The notes under the pieces are model-generated. The model ran no database searches. It worked only from the letters and a program-made list of their open reading frames with translations, and was not told the origin of the DNA. 64,000 bases of DNA from NCBI GenBank assembly GCA_902799685.1, contig CADCBO010000003.1:208454-272453 (forward strand). Reading direction: 5' to 3'. The position numbers and the translations under genes were made by a program. Positions 1-8,808 of the stretch are shown here, piece by piece; position 1 is the stretch's first letter, and every line of letters begins with the position of its first letter. This stretch comes from an uncultured Bacteroidales bacterium. GTDB lineage: Bacteria; Bacteroidota; Bacteroidia; Bacteroidales; Bacteroidaceae.

Positions 1-528
1 GGAAAGCATATTATGTGTGCGTTTATGGACTCAGCGATGTCAGCTTTGCCATTTTTTGCCATAGGTTATCTGTTCAACCGTTTCACAGACATCTTGGTAC
101 CAAACCGATGGGACAAGTTTTTGCCTATTTTCATTGTGGCCTGTTTTGCGCTCACATTTTATGTTGGGGGAAAGTGCAGTTATCGCGTCAATAGTTACCA
201 AATTCATCCGATAATGCAGTACGTCTGTGGCATGACGGGTACGCTGGGCATCATCTTTACAGCTAAGATGCTGCATACACTGCCTTTCGTTACATATTGG
301 GGACGCTACTCAATTATGATTCTCTGTACGCATGGCCTGTTGATCCATTTCTTGATGCTATTTGTGCGGCATGCGCATATTCATATGCCCAGCATGATTA
401 TGGCTATCGTTCTGTTGCCGGTAGTCATGTTCAGTTACCAGTTGATTATACCACTGATGAAGAAATACCTGCCGCATGTGACGGCTCAGAAAGATGTGAT
501 TAAAATTAAAGAAAACAATATACAATGA
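1..528 (+). CDS. Acyltransferase-3 family membrane protein (3' part only)
   Basis: The gene starts before the window; its frame is already open at base 1, so the first ATG at 13 is probably internal. About 176 residues are visible. They are strongly hydrophobic, with roughly five membrane helices and a short basic tail. The helix YWGRYSIMILCTHGLLIH resembles a late transmembrane segment of acyltransferase-3 (OatA/fucose-4-O-acetylase-like) proteins, which move acyl groups onto glycans at the cytoplasmic membrane. The stop overlaps the next start (ATGA at 525), so the two are translationally coupled. The acceptor is probably the glycan made by the downstream genes, which is inference. The catalytic N-terminal half is not visible. 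Confidence 0.7.
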   Translation, partial: GKHIMCAFMDSAMSALPFFAIGYLFNRFTDILVPNRWDKFLPIFIVACFALTFYVGGKCSYRVNSYQIHPIMQYVCGMTGTLGIIFTAKMLHTLPFVTYWGRYSIMILCTHGLLIHFLMLFVRHAHIHMPSMIMAIVLLPVVMFSYQLIIPLMKKYLPHVTAQKDVIKIKENNIQ

Positions 529-1154
529 AACAACTGATTATCATAGGAGCCGGCGGCATGGGCCGCACGCTATACAGTAACATCCTGGAGAGCCGAGGCT
601 ATGGTGAATCATTTGTGGTGAAGGGATTTATTGATGATGACCTCCATGCCCTGGATGGTTTTAATTACTATCCTCCCGTTGTAGGAAAGATCAGTGATTA
701 TATTCCGGAGGCGGATGATGTGTTTGTATGCTCAATAGGAGGTGCTTCACGTAGGCCTTGCATGGAGAGTATCATTAGCCGTGGCGGTGAGTTTATAAAT
801 ATCATTCATCGTACGGCACGTCTGCTTACTAATGTGGCGATAGGCCAGGGTAACTTTATTGGGGCCGATACGGTGATTGGAAACGATGTGGTAATAGGTA
901 ACTACAACATGATTCAGTCATATACCATTATAGGGCACGATGCCCGTATAGGTAATTTTAACCGCATTGATACCAGAGTGACCTGTGTGGGGGGTATTGT
1001 AATTGAGGATGAGGTAAACATTTACACATCGGCCGTAATCAACCATAAGGTAACTGTGGAAAGTAAGTCAAGTGTGGCTGCATTGAGCTTTGTGATCAAG
1101 GATGTGAAAGCTGGGACTACCGTTATTGGTAACCCGGCGAAGAAACTGATGTGA
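525..1154 (+). CDS. NeuD/PglD-family sugar O/N-acyltransferase
   Basis: 209 residues. The N-terminus has a nucleotide-binding-like motif (IIGAGGMGRTL) followed by a left-handed beta-helix of hexapeptide repeats from about residue 95 to the end. This is the layout of PglD, NeuD and EpsM, which acetylate amino sugars or sialic-acid-type sugars using acetyl-CoA. The conserved GHDARIGNF segment carries the histidine used as base in PglD. The ATG lies in an ATGA overlap with the upstream membrane acyltransferase. With the PglC-like and PglE-like genes further down it suggests a bacillosamine-type nucleotide sugar. The real acyl donor could be an acyl-ACP, given the ACP gene that follows; this is speculation. 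Confidence 0.85.
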   Translation: MKQLIIIGAGGMGRTLYSNILESRGYGESFVVKGFIDDDLHALDGFNYYPPVVGKISDYIPEADDVFVCSIGGASRRPCMESIISRGGEFINIIHRTARLLTNVAIGQGNFIGADTVIGNDVVIGNYNMIQSYTIIGHDARIGNFNRIDTRVTCVGGIVIEDEVNIYTSAVINHKVTVESKSSVAALSFVIKDVKAGTTVIGNPAKKLM

Positions 1155-1191
1155 TGAAATTGAAAATTAAAAATTAAAAGTTGAAATATAT
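1155..1191. repeat. A/T-rich heptad-like spacer
   Basis: A 37-bp intergenic stretch of degenerate TTGAAAATTA-type units between the PglD-like gene and the ACP gene. It resembles one arm of the ATTGAGA-heptad elements found elsewhere in the window, without the hairpin core or opposing arm. It may be a decayed copy or simple low-complexity spacer. Confidence 0.4.
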
Positions 1192-1431
1192 ATGGAGATT
1201 GAAGAATTTGTTGAGAATTTTGCCGGTCAGTTTGTAGATACGGATTTGAACGTATTCAGCAAGGACACGGTTTTTCATGAGCTGGATGAGTATTCATCGT
1301 TGATAGCTCTGATGGTTATTTCCATGATTGATGAGGTATATGGGGTGACAGTTGAGTATGATGATATGGCTGCAGCTGTGACCATTGAGGATCTGTTCAA
1401 TACTGTAAAAAGACTGAAGGGAGAACAATGA
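1192..1431 (+). CDS. Acyl carrier protein-like protein 1
   Basis: 79 residues, acidic, with the four-helix ACP pattern. The phosphopantetheine site would be Ser36 in E-Y-S-S-L-I, where canonical ACPs have D-S-L; the Asp is replaced by Ser. The following helix (MVISMIDEVYGV) matches helix II of ACPs. It is too small and too specialised by context to be the housekeeping AcpP, and sits first in an acyl module with two reductases, a ligase, a second ACP and a KAS III. The stop overlaps the next start (ATGA at 1428). Likely role: carrying a short or hydroxy-acyl group for glycan decoration. Activity depends on whether a phosphopantetheinyl transferase accepts the altered site. Confidence 0.75.
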   Translation: MEIEEFVENFAGQFVDTDLNVFSKDTVFHELDEYSSLIALMVISMIDEVYGVTVEYDDMAAAVTIEDLFNTVKRLKGEQ

Positions 1432-2165
1432 CTGAGGCGTACAATCCATTCTCACTTGCGGGTAAGACGGTTCTGGTTACCGGTGCATCATCAGGTATAG
1501 GCAGAGCCACGGCGATAGAGTGCTCGCGGTTAGGGGCTACAGTGGTGGCTACGGGACGTGATGAGGCACGGCTTGGTGAGACTATGGCCGCACTGACAGG
1601 TAAGGGGCATGTATCGATACAGGCTGACCTTACCAAGGCTGAAGACGTGTCAAGGCTGGTGCAGGAGATGCCACAGATAGACGGCTTGGTCTGCAACGCA
1701 GGGATTACGCGTAGAAGGCCGATAAGCTTTGTCAAGGAGGATGAGCTGCAGGAGGTGTTTAACACAAACACTTTTGCATGCTTTACACTGACCAAGGCCA
1801 TAATGAAAGCCAGGAAGATGAACCGTGGCGGTTCTATGGTGTTTGTCTCATCCATGGCTGCCCGTCAGGTGACGCCTGGCAATGCCATGTATGCTGCGTC
1901 AAAGGCTGCGGTTGAATCATTTGCCAGGTCATGTGCGCTGGAATATGCGCCGATGCAGATACGTTCTAACGCAATACTGCCGGGTATGGTTGAGACGCCG
2001 ATGAACAATGAAGGCGGGCTTTCAGCCGAGGCTATTGAACGTGACAAGCAGAATTATCTGATGAAACGCTATGGAAAGCCGGAGGAGATTGCTTGGGGAA
2101 TAATATATCTGTTGTCTGATGCTGGTGCTTGGAGCAGTGGCACATCGATGGAAATAACTTGTTAA
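1428..2165 (+). CDS. SDR-family reductase (FabG-like) 1
   Basis: 245 residues with the classical short-chain dehydrogenase layout: cofactor motif TGASSGIGRA near residue 19, NAG motif near residue 88, catalytic Ser (SSMAARQ) near residue 140 and YAASK (Tyr/Lys) near residue 153. FabG-type enzymes reduce 3-oxoacyl-ACP to 3-hydroxyacyl-ACP with NADPH. Between an ACP gene and a KAS III gene this is the most likely reaction, although a sugar ketoreductase role cannot be excluded. It overlaps the ACP gene by 4 bp. The second SDR follows after a heptad-like spacer. Confidence 0.85.
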   Translation: MTEAYNPFSLAGKTVLVTGASSGIGRATAIECSRLGATVVATGRDEARLGETMAALTGKGHVSIQADLTKAEDVSRLVQEMPQIDGLVCNAGITRRRPISFVKEDELQEVFNTNTFACFTLTKAIMKARKMNRGGSMVFVSSMAARQVTPGNAMYAASKAAVESFARSCALEYAPMQIRSNAILPGMVETPMNNEGGLSAEAIERDKQNYLMKRYGKPEEIAWGIIYLLSDAGAWSSGTSMEITC

Positions 2166-2196
2166 TTGAAAATTGAAAGTTGAAAATTTTGAATTG
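2163..2196. repeat. Degenerate heptad-repeat fragment
   Basis: AATTGAAAATTGAAAGTTG-type units directly after the first SDR stop. They look like a single arm of the ATTGAGA element family. Reading the next gene from the TTG at 2173 would translate this repeat, which is one reason to prefer the ATG at 2197. Confidence 0.45.
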
Positions 2197-2955
2197 ATGG
2201 GTGGATTATTGTGTAATAAGGTTTGCATCATAACTGGTGCTGCACAGGGAATAGGTAAGGGGATTGCGGAACAGTTTGCGGCGGATGGAGCAATTGTCTA
2301 TGCTTGTGACTTACGCGAAGGAAGCATGGATGAGTGGTCAAAGGAATGCTCTGCAAAAACTAGCACTCGTGTTGTTCCTATGTACTTTGATGTGTGTGAC
2401 GCGACTGCAGTGAAGAACGCCTTTATGGCAATTTTCAAGGCTGAAGGGCGTATTGACGTGCTGGTGAACAATGCCGGCGTGGTGTTTAACCGTAGGATTG
2501 GCATGATACGTCGTGATGAGACGGAACTGATGTTCCGCGTGAATGTGATAGCAGTCATTGAGATGGTGCAGCTGGTATCACGGTTGATGGCCAGAAATGG
2601 TGGCGGATCAATTGTCAATATTGCATCGGTTACGGCACAGATAGGTTCACCGGGACAGTCGGCATATTCGGCTACCAAGGGGGCTGTAATATCGTTTACA
2701 AAGTCTGCAGCCAAGGAACTGGCATCACAAGGCATACGTGTGAATGCGGTGGCTCCCGGTATCGTAAAGACAGAACGTTTTGCAGAACTATATGAGAGTG
2801 AAGGGAAGAAAATTGATGATAGGATTTCACGTATAGCATTGGGCCGACTAGGTACGCCCCAGGATATAGCTAATGCTTGTACTTTCCTGGCATCAGACAG
2901 GTCATCTTATATATCTGGTGAGATTCTGGGGGTGAATGGGTGCGCTTCAATTTAA
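2197..2955 (+). CDS. SDR-family reductase (FabG-like) 2
   Basis: 252 residues from the ATG at 2197. The frame is open to a TTG at 2173, but that would translate repeat DNA and add eight residues before the usual SDR start. Motifs: TGAAQGIGKG (cofactor), NNAGV, catalytic Ser in IVNIASVTA, YSATK, and the C-terminal YISGEILGVNG typical of FabG. Together with the first SDR it could provide 3-oxoacyl-ACP reduction, or the two could act on different substrates (acyl and sugar). The stop is 9 bp before the probable ATG of the ligase. Confidence 0.85.
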   Translation: MGGLLCNKVCIITGAAQGIGKGIAEQFAADGAIVYACDLREGSMDEWSKECSAKTSTRVVPMYFDVCDATAVKNAFMAIFKAEGRIDVLVNNAGVVFNRRIGMIRRDETELMFRVNVIAVIEMVQLVSRLMARNGGGSIVNIASVTAQIGSPGQSAYSATKGAVISFTKSAAKELASQGIRVNAVAPGIVKTERFAELYESEGKKIDDRISRIALGRLGTPQDIANACTFLASDRSSYISGEILGVNGCASI

Positions 2956-2964
2956 TTGGGTTTG

Positions 2965-4368
2965 ATGATCTTGAATCTGGACAAGTGGCCTGAGGATGCG
3001 GTTGCGGCGATTGACTGGCAAGGGGAGCAACTGACATACGGTGAGTTGCGGGACTTTGCGGTAAAGACAGAACATCTGATGCCGTCGCGGTCGCTGTTTT
3101 TCCTGCTAGTGGAGAATAATGTTGGTGGAATAGCATGGACAATAGGGAATATCTGTGCCGGGAATGTACCGTTGATTCTGAATGCACATATGGATGAAGA
3201 GCTGTATAAGAGCCTGCATGAGCTCTATCGGCCCCCATTTGTTTGTGTGCCTACGGGTATGGCTGATAAATATCCGTATGAGACGGTTGCTACGTCTTAC
3301 GGCTATACACTGATGAAAACAGGTTGTGAGGCTTGCCAGATGAACGATGAGTTGTCTCACTTGTTGCCGACATCGGGTTCTACAGGCAGTCCCAAGCTGG
3401 TACGTCACAAATATGACAACATAGAGGCTGCGGCCCTTAATATATCCACTTTCTTTGAACTGACAGAGGTAGACCGTCCGTTGATGGTGCTGCCGCTTTA
3501 CTATACGATGGGGCTCTCTATGGTGTTCAGCCATCTTTATGTGGGTGCTACGGTTCTGATAACAAACTTGAGCATGACAGACAGGCGTTTCTGGGCGTTC
3601 ATGAAGGAACAGCATGCTACAAGCTTTACAGGTGTGCCTTACAGCTATGAAATTCTTAACCTGATGCGCTTTTTCCGTATGGACCTGCCGGACCTGACAC
3701 TGCTGACCCAAGGTGGTGGAAAGATGCCACGTGAACTGAACCTTAAGTTTGCTGAGTGGTGCAGGAATACAGGACGGCGATGGATTGCTACTTACGGACA
3801 GTCTGAGTGTACAGCACGTATGGCATGGCTCCCATCCAAGTGGGCGGTAGAGAAAGTGGGCAGTATTGGCATTGCTGTCCCAAATGGCGAACTATCGCTA
3901 ATTGACATGGAAGGTAATCCCATAACTACGCCAGGCGTAGAAGGGGAGATGTGCTATCGTGGCAAGAATGTGACGATGGGGTATGCCAGCAACCGTGAAG
4001 ACCTGCTCCTAGGCGATGAACGGAATGGTTTTATCCGCACAGGAGACTTGGCCTATTTTGATGAAGACGGCTGTTATTATATTGTTGGCCGTATGGGGCG
4101 TTTCCTGAAGCTCTTTGGCATGAGGGTGGGGCTTGATGAGTGTGAGAATAAAATTAAGAGTAAGTTCCCCGGAATAGAATGTGCATGTACGGGCACTGAT
4201 GACAAAATGTTGGTGTACCTGACCGATGAGTCCTATAAGGACAAGGTGAAGGATGAACTTGTGGCCCGTCTGAAACTGGTGGCATCATCCATAGAGGTGC
4301 ACATAATAAATGAAATACCCAAGAACGATACAGGAAAGATTTTATATACAAGACTTGCAGATAAATAA
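2965..4368 (+). CDS. AMP-forming acyl ligase (acyl-ACP synthetase-like)
   Basis: 467 residues from the ATG at 2965; an in-frame TTG at 2956 is the alternative. It is an ANL-superfamily enzyme: P-loop TSGSTGSPKLVRH near residue 134, the YGQSEC motif of the adenylate pocket, the hinge/aspartate motif IRTGDLAYFDEDG and the C-terminal PKNDTGKI with the catalytic Lys. Such enzymes activate a carboxylic acid with ATP and load it on CoA or on the phosphopantetheine of an ACP. It is slightly short for acyl-CoA ligases, and with an ACP gene one base downstream, loading of that ACP is the natural reading. The substrate acid cannot be told from sequence. Confidence 0.85.
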   Translation: MILNLDKWPEDAVAAIDWQGEQLTYGELRDFAVKTEHLMPSRSLFFLLVENNVGGIAWTIGNICAGNVPLILNAHMDEELYKSLHELYRPPFVCVPTGMADKYPYETVATSYGYTLMKTGCEACQMNDELSHLLPTSGSTGSPKLVRHKYDNIEAAALNISTFFELTEVDRPLMVLPLYYTMGLSMVFSHLYVGATVLITNLSMTDRRFWAFMKEQHATSFTGVPYSYEILNLMRFFRMDLPDLTLLTQGGGKMPRELNLKFAEWCRNTGRRWIATYGQSECTARMAWLPSKWAVEKVGSIGIAVPNGELSLIDMEGNPITTPGVEGEMCYRGKNVTMGYASNREDLLLGDERNGFIRTGDLAYFDEDGCYYIVGRMGRFLKLFGMRVGLDECENKIKSKFPGIECACTGTDDKMLVYLTDESYKDKVKDELVARLKLVASSIEVHIINEIPKNDTGKILYTRLADK

Positions 4369-4369
4369 T

Positions 4370-4609
4370 ATGGATAATACACAGAAGTATAATGAAGCGT
4401 TTGTGCATGTATTTGGTGCACAGGCGGATGACCTGAATGATGAATACGGGAAAGACACTGTCCAGGAATGGGATTCAGTGCATCAGCTAAGTCTGGTGGC
4501 GGAGCTGGAAGAGGCTTTTGATATCATGCTGGATCCTGAGGATATCATGGAACTGACATCCTATAAGAACGGTAAGGAATTATTGAAGAAATACGATATT
4601 GAGTTGTAA
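4370..4609 (+). CDS. Acyl carrier protein-like protein 2
   Basis: 79 residues from the ATG at 4370, one base after the ligase stop. The reading frame is open further upstream inside the ligase gene, but a start there would not fit ACP length. The attachment serine is Ser36 in W-D-S-V-H, a near-normal DSL site, followed by the helix LSLVAELEEAF typical of ACPs. The stop overlaps the KAS III start by one base (TAATG). The tight ligase-ACP-KAS III packing suggests the ligase charges this ACP and KAS III elongates or transfers the acyl group. Confidence 0.85.
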   Translation: MDNTQKYNEAFVHVFGAQADDLNDEYGKDTVQEWDSVHQLSLVAELEEAFDIMLDPEDIMELTSYKNGKELLKKYDIEL

Positions 4610-5673
4610 TGGCACGTTGGGAGATTAAGAACGTCAATATAGCCGGTGTATCGATGGCTGTGCCGGAGCATACCGTCAAGACGGCCGATATTGACCTGTT
4701 TACAAAGGAAGAGGCAGATTTGTTTGACAATACTGTAGGCATAAAGTCACGTCACATTGCACCGGATACGATGTGTGCATCAGATATGTGTCAGGCGGCG
4801 GCTGAGAAACTGCTTGCAGAACTTGGCTGGGCCAAGGAGAGTATTGATGCACTTGTGTTTGAGAGTGTCACGGGTGATTACAGGACACCCCCTACATCAT
4901 GTCTGCTGCAATACCGCATGGGGCTGAGTGAGGACTGTTTCTGCGTAGATGTTCCAATGGGTTGCTGCGGCTGCATGTATGCCATTACCGTTGCAGGTAA
5001 CCTGCTTACTACGGGGCAGATAAAACGTGCATTGGTACTGGTGGGTGATACGGCATTAAGGATGGGCTCAATGAAGGATAAGAGCCGTGTGCCGCTGTTT
5101 GGTGATGCTGGTACAGCCTTGGCTTTGGAGTATGACGAGACAGCCAATGACATTATCATAGACTTCCATACGATGGGCAAGGGCTATGAAGCGTTGATGA
5201 CACCACATGGCGGATTCCGGAATCCTGTTACACCACAGTCATTTGAATATGAGGACTTTGGAAACGGTATAGTCAGGGCACCTATACATACCATGATTAA
5301 TGGCATGAAGGTGTTTACCTTTGCCATCAGCCGTCCACCTAAATCTGTGGAAGAGTTTCTGGCCAACTATGGCATAGACCGGGATAAGGATATTGACTTT
5401 TTCCTTATCCATCAGGCTAACAAACTGATTGTGGACCGTGTAGTTAAGAAACTGAAGCTTCCGGATGAGAAAGTCCCTTACAACCTGGAGGAATTCGGCA
5501 ATCTGGGCGGAGCCTCCATTCCATCGCTTATGGTAACACGCATTGCAGACCGTCTGCGCCGTGAATCCTCAACAATCCTAGGTTCATCATTCGGGTTGGG
5601 CCTTAGCTGGGGTACGATGTTACTTAAAACCAAACCGATGGTAATTCCGGATATGATAGTATTGCCAGCATAA
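4609..5673 (+). CDS. 3-oxoacyl-ACP synthase III (FabH-like)
   Basis: 354 residues with a thiolase fold. The catalytic triad is visible: Cys119 in VPMGCCGCMYAI, His268 in FLIHQAN and Asn298 in EEFGNLGGAS. KAS III enzymes condense a primer acyl thioester with malonyl-ACP; divergent family members transfer acyl groups to other acceptors. The paired cysteine around the nucleophile (G-C-C-G) differs from the common A-C-A/S-G. It ends the acyl module and is followed 17 bp later by the phosphoglycosyl transferase. Condensation with malonyl-ACP followed by SDR reduction would give a 3-hydroxyacyl group. Confidence 0.88.
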   Translation: MARWEIKNVNIAGVSMAVPEHTVKTADIDLFTKEEADLFDNTVGIKSRHIAPDTMCASDMCQAAAEKLLAELGWAKESIDALVFESVTGDYRTPPTSCLLQYRMGLSEDCFCVDVPMGCCGCMYAITVAGNLLTTGQIKRALVLVGDTALRMGSMKDKSRVPLFGDAGTALALEYDETANDIIIDFHTMGKGYEALMTPHGGFRNPVTPQSFEYEDFGNGIVRAPIHTMINGMKVFTFAISRPPKSVEEFLANYGIDRDKDIDFFLIHQANKLIVDRVVKKLKLPDEKVPYNLEEFGNLGGASIPSLMVTRIADRLRRESSTILGSSFGLGLSWGTMLLKTKPMVIPDMIVLPA

Positions 5674-5690
5674 TTTATCGGGTATAATAT

Positions 5691-6305
5691 ATGTATAAGT
5701 GTTTCTTTAAACGCTTCATCGACTTCTGGATTGCCCTGATAGCGCTGATATGCATCAGCCCGTTGCTGTTGGTCGTGACAGTATGGTTGTATTTTGCCAA
5801 TAAAGGAGCGGGGATATTCTTCACTCAGGAGCGGCCCGGCAGGAATGCCCGGATATTCAAACTCATCAAGTTTAAGACTATGACTGATAAGTGGGATGAA
5901 GAAGGTAATCCGTTGCCTGATGCTATGCGATTGACTAAGGTAGGCAAGTTTATAAGAAGTACATCGATTGACGAACTGCCGCAGATAATAAATGTTTTGA
6001 AGGGCGATATGGCGCTCATCGGGCCACGTCCGTTGCTGGTAAAATACTTGCCTTTATACAGCGAGGAACAGATGCGTAGGCATGAGGTGCGTCCCGGCAT
6101 CAGCGGATGGGCACAATGTCATGGAAGGAATAATATCAGTTGGACGGAAAAATTCAAATATGATGTATGGTATGTTGACCATCTGTCTCTTTGGACTGAT
6201 ATTAAGGTAATTTGGATTACAATCATGAAAGTGATAAGAAGAGCGGATATCAACAACAAAACGGGGCAATCTGCTACCATAGAACCGTTCAATGGGCATA
6301 ACTGA
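5691..6305 (+). CDS. PglC-like undecaprenyl-phosphate sugar phosphotransferase
   Basis: 204 residues: one N-terminal membrane segment (about residues 12-35) and the bacterial sugar transferase domain. Visible motifs are the catalytic Asp-Glu pair D94-E95 in STSIDELPQI, then ALIGPRPLL and the C-terminal RPGISGWAQ. Small monotopic enzymes of this kind move phospho-sugar from a UDP-sugar to undecaprenyl phosphate, the first membrane step of glycan assembly. The size matches PglC rather than the larger WbaP/WcaJ type. It sits 17 bp after the KAS III gene and 6 bp before the aminotransferase. Confidence 0.9.
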   Translation: MYKCFFKRFIDFWIALIALICISPLLLVVTVWLYFANKGAGIFFTQERPGRNARIFKLIKFKTMTDKWDEEGNPLPDAMRLTKVGKFIRSTSIDELPQIINVLKGDMALIGPRPLLVKYLPLYSEEQMRRHEVRPGISGWAQCHGRNNISWTEKFKYDVWYVDHLSLWTDIKVIWITIMKVIRRADINNKTGQSATIEPFNGHN

Positions 6306-6311
6306 GTAAAA

Positions 6312-7634
6312 ATGGAAAGAAAGAGAATATATCTTTGCCTGGCACACATGTCGGAGGAGGGCCTGGAACAGAAGTTTATACAGGAGGCTTTTGATACCAA
6401 CTGGGTGGTGCCTCTGGGGCCTAATGTGGACGGGTTTGAGAAGGATTTGGAGAAGTTTGTTGGACAGGATAAGCGGGTGGTGGCTTTGTCATCAGGAACA
6501 TCGGCTGTGCATCTGGGATTGGTGAACTGTGGGGTAGGTCCGGGTGATGAGGTGATTACGCAGAGCTTCACTTTCTGTGCCTCAGCTCATCCTATCACAT
6601 ATCTTGGGGCGACACCTGTGTTTGTGGATTCAGAGCCCGACACTTGGAACATTGACCCTGAGCTGATGGAAGAGGCCATCAAAGACCGGATAGCCAAGAC
6701 CGGGAAGACGCCTAAGGCTATAGTGCCTGTGGCATTGTACGGTATGCCATACAAGATAGACCGGATTATGAAGATAGCTGACCAGTATGGTATCCCTGTA
6801 GTGGAGGACGCTGCTGAAGGCTTTGGATCACGCTATCAGGGGCAGGTGCTTGGAACATTCGGAAAGTACGGAGTGCTGAGTTTCAACGGCAACAAGATAA
6901 TTACGACCTCCGGCGGTGGCGCACTGATTACATCCGACGATGATGAGTGGCGGAAGGTTATGATGTATGCAACGCAGTACCGCGAGAGCTATCCTTACTA
7001 CCAGCATGAAAAGATAGGTTATAACTATCGCATGAGTAATATCTGTGCCGGCATAGGCCGCGGGCAGATGACTGTTGCAGAGGCGCATCTGGCTCATCAC
7101 AGACATGTCCAGTCTCTTTATGAGAAACTGTTTGCTGATGTACCGGGCATACATGTTCACAGTCAGCCTGCAACAGGAGATTTTGACTCAAACTATTGGC
7201 TTTGCGCCATCACTATTGATGAGGATGTCAGGATAAAAGACCAGGAGAATGCATACAAGACCATAGTGACAAGTGCTGTGGGTGGTGCAGCCGGCGTGAT
7301 ACATGCGGCTTCACAGGCTATAACAGACTGTCAGCCTAATGATAACGTGGAGGCACTTAGAGAATATCTGAATAAGGCAGGTATTGAGGGCCGGCCATTG
7401 TGGAAGCCTATGCACAAGCAACCTGTTTACTGTGGTAGAAGTGAAAAAGGTAAAGCTATGATTGACAGTTTACCATCGGGAGCAGTATGCTATACCTATG
7501 ACAACAGCGTTGCGTATGTCAATGGAGTGAGTGAGGCTATGTTTAAAATAGGTATGTGCCTGCCTGCAGGCCCCTGCGTCAGCGACGATGACGTGCAGTA
7601 TATAGTTGAGACTATTAAGAGTGCAGTTATATAA
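6312..7634 (+). CDS. DegT/DnrJ/EryC1/StrS aminotransferase (PglE/LegC-like)
   Basis: 440 residues, PLP-dependent fold type I. The Schiff-base lysine is K195 in SFNGNKIITTSGGG, a signature of the PglE/EpsN/LegC branch that converts 4-keto-6-deoxy UDP-sugars to 4-amino sugars with glutamate. It is longer than the usual 380 residues because of an insertion around residues 315-345. With the PglD-like and PglC-like genes it completes two of the three bacillosamine steps. The 4,6-dehydratase (PglF) is not in the window and may lie upstream of base 1. It is the last gene of the glycan cluster; the homocysteine module follows 17 bp later. Confidence 0.88.
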   Translation: MERKRIYLCLAHMSEEGLEQKFIQEAFDTNWVVPLGPNVDGFEKDLEKFVGQDKRVVALSSGTSAVHLGLVNCGVGPGDEVITQSFTFCASAHPITYLGATPVFVDSEPDTWNIDPELMEEAIKDRIAKTGKTPKAIVPVALYGMPYKIDRIMKIADQYGIPVVEDAAEGFGSRYQGQVLGTFGKYGVLSFNGNKIITTSGGGALITSDDDEWRKVMMYATQYRESYPYYQHEKIGYNYRMSNICAGIGRGQMTVAEAHLAHHRHVQSLYEKLFADVPGIHVHSQPATGDFDSNYWLCAITIDEDVRIKDQENAYKTIVTSAVGGAAGVIHAASQAITDCQPNDNVEALREYLNKAGIEGRPLWKPMHKQPVYCGRSEKGKAMIDSLPSGAVCYTYDNSVAYVNGVSEAMFKIGMCLPAGPCVSDDDVQYIVETIKSAVI

Positions 7635-7651
7635 ATTAAATAAACTCAGAA

Positions 7652-8797
7652 ATGACAAAATCATACGACGAGATTAATGAGAAGATCCGCAAGGGTAAGG
7701 CGGTGGTCCTGACGGCCGAGGAGGTATCGGAGATGGCCAAGACTATGGCACCTAAGGAGATTCTTGACAAGGTTGATGTGGTTACAACCGCAACATTCGG
7801 GGCTATGTGCTCCAGCGGCGCGTTCCTGAACTTTGGTCACGCCAATCCGCCCATAAGGATGGAGAGGATTGAGATTAACGGTGTGCCTGTAAGCGGCGGC
7901 CTGGCTGCCGTGGATACGTTTGTGGGTGCTACGGACTGCAATCCGCAGAATCCCACCTACGGCGGCGCACACATAATCCAGGAACTGATTGACGGCAAGG
8001 AACTGACTCTGGAGGCATGGGGTAAGGGTACCGACTGCTACCCGCGCAAGCATATCAAGACTCAGATAAGCCTTAAGACCATCAACGAGGCCATACTGAT
8101 GAATCCCCGTAACGCATATCAGAACTATAATGTGGCCGTGAACTCCACAGACCGCACGCTTTATACATACATGGGCACGTTGCTGCCTCATATGAAGAAC
8201 GCGTCATACAGTTCGGCTGGTGAGCTATCACCGCTGCTCAATGATCCCGAGTGCCGTACCATCGGACTGGGAACCCGCATATTCCTGTGCGGAACCCAGG
8301 GCTACGTGGTATGGAACGGCACTCAGTTCAACTGCTCAAAGCCGCTTAACGAGTATGGTGTGCCCATGGGAAATGCGCGTACATTGGCCCTGATGGGTGA
8401 GATGAGGGAGATGTCGAGCGAGTTCCTGCGCGGCGCTTATTTTGAGAAATACGGTGTTACGATGTACGTTGGTGTGGGTGTGCCCATCCCGCTGCTGGAT
8501 GAGGACCTGGCACACCGCGTGAGCATACGTAACAGCCAGATTGACACATTTATAGAGGATTATGGCCAGAAGGGAGACCTGATTGGTAAAGTCAACTATG
8601 AGCAGTTGCGCTCGGGCGAGATTGAGTTTATGGGCAAGAAGATCCATACCGCTCCTCTGTCAAGCCTCAACAAGGCGCGTAAGATTGCCGCCATCCTGAA
8701 GGATTGGATTGAGAAGGGACAGTTTGAACTGACCGCTCCGGTAAGGCCCATGCCTACGGGAACGTCACTTCAGGGACTTAAAGATTTGAACTTGTAA
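7652..8797 (+). CDS. DUF39 / homocysteine biosynthesis protein (aspartate semialdehyde sulfurtransferase)
   Basis: 381 residues matching the HcyBio (DUF39, COG1900) family over its whole length, including the CSSGAFLNFGH segment and the conserved cysteine in FLCGTQGYV. In methanogens the homologue MA1821 and its ferredoxin partner convert aspartate semialdehyde and sulfide to homocysteine without the O-acylhomoserine route. The next two genes are the known partners. It starts only 17 bp after the glycan aminotransferase with no visible terminator, so it may be co-transcribed with that cluster by read-through. Confidence 0.85.
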   Translation: MTKSYDEINEKIRKGKAVVLTAEEVSEMAKTMAPKEILDKVDVVTTATFGAMCSSGAFLNFGHANPPIRMERIEINGVPVSGGLAAVDTFVGATDCNPQNPTYGGAHIIQELIDGKELTLEAWGKGTDCYPRKHIKTQISLKTINEAILMNPRNAYQNYNVAVNSTDRTLYTYMGTLLPHMKNASYSSAGELSPLLNDPECRTIGLGTRIFLCGTQGYVVWNGTQFNCSKPLNEYGVPMGNARTLALMGEMREMSSEFLRGAYFEKYGVTMYVGVGVPIPLLDEDLAHRVSIRNSQIDTFIEDYGQKGDLIGKVNYEQLRSGEIEFMGKKIHTAPLSSLNKARKIAAILKDWIEKGQFELTAPVRPMPTGTSLQGLKDLNL

Positions 8798-8808
8798 ATC
8801 AGCACATT

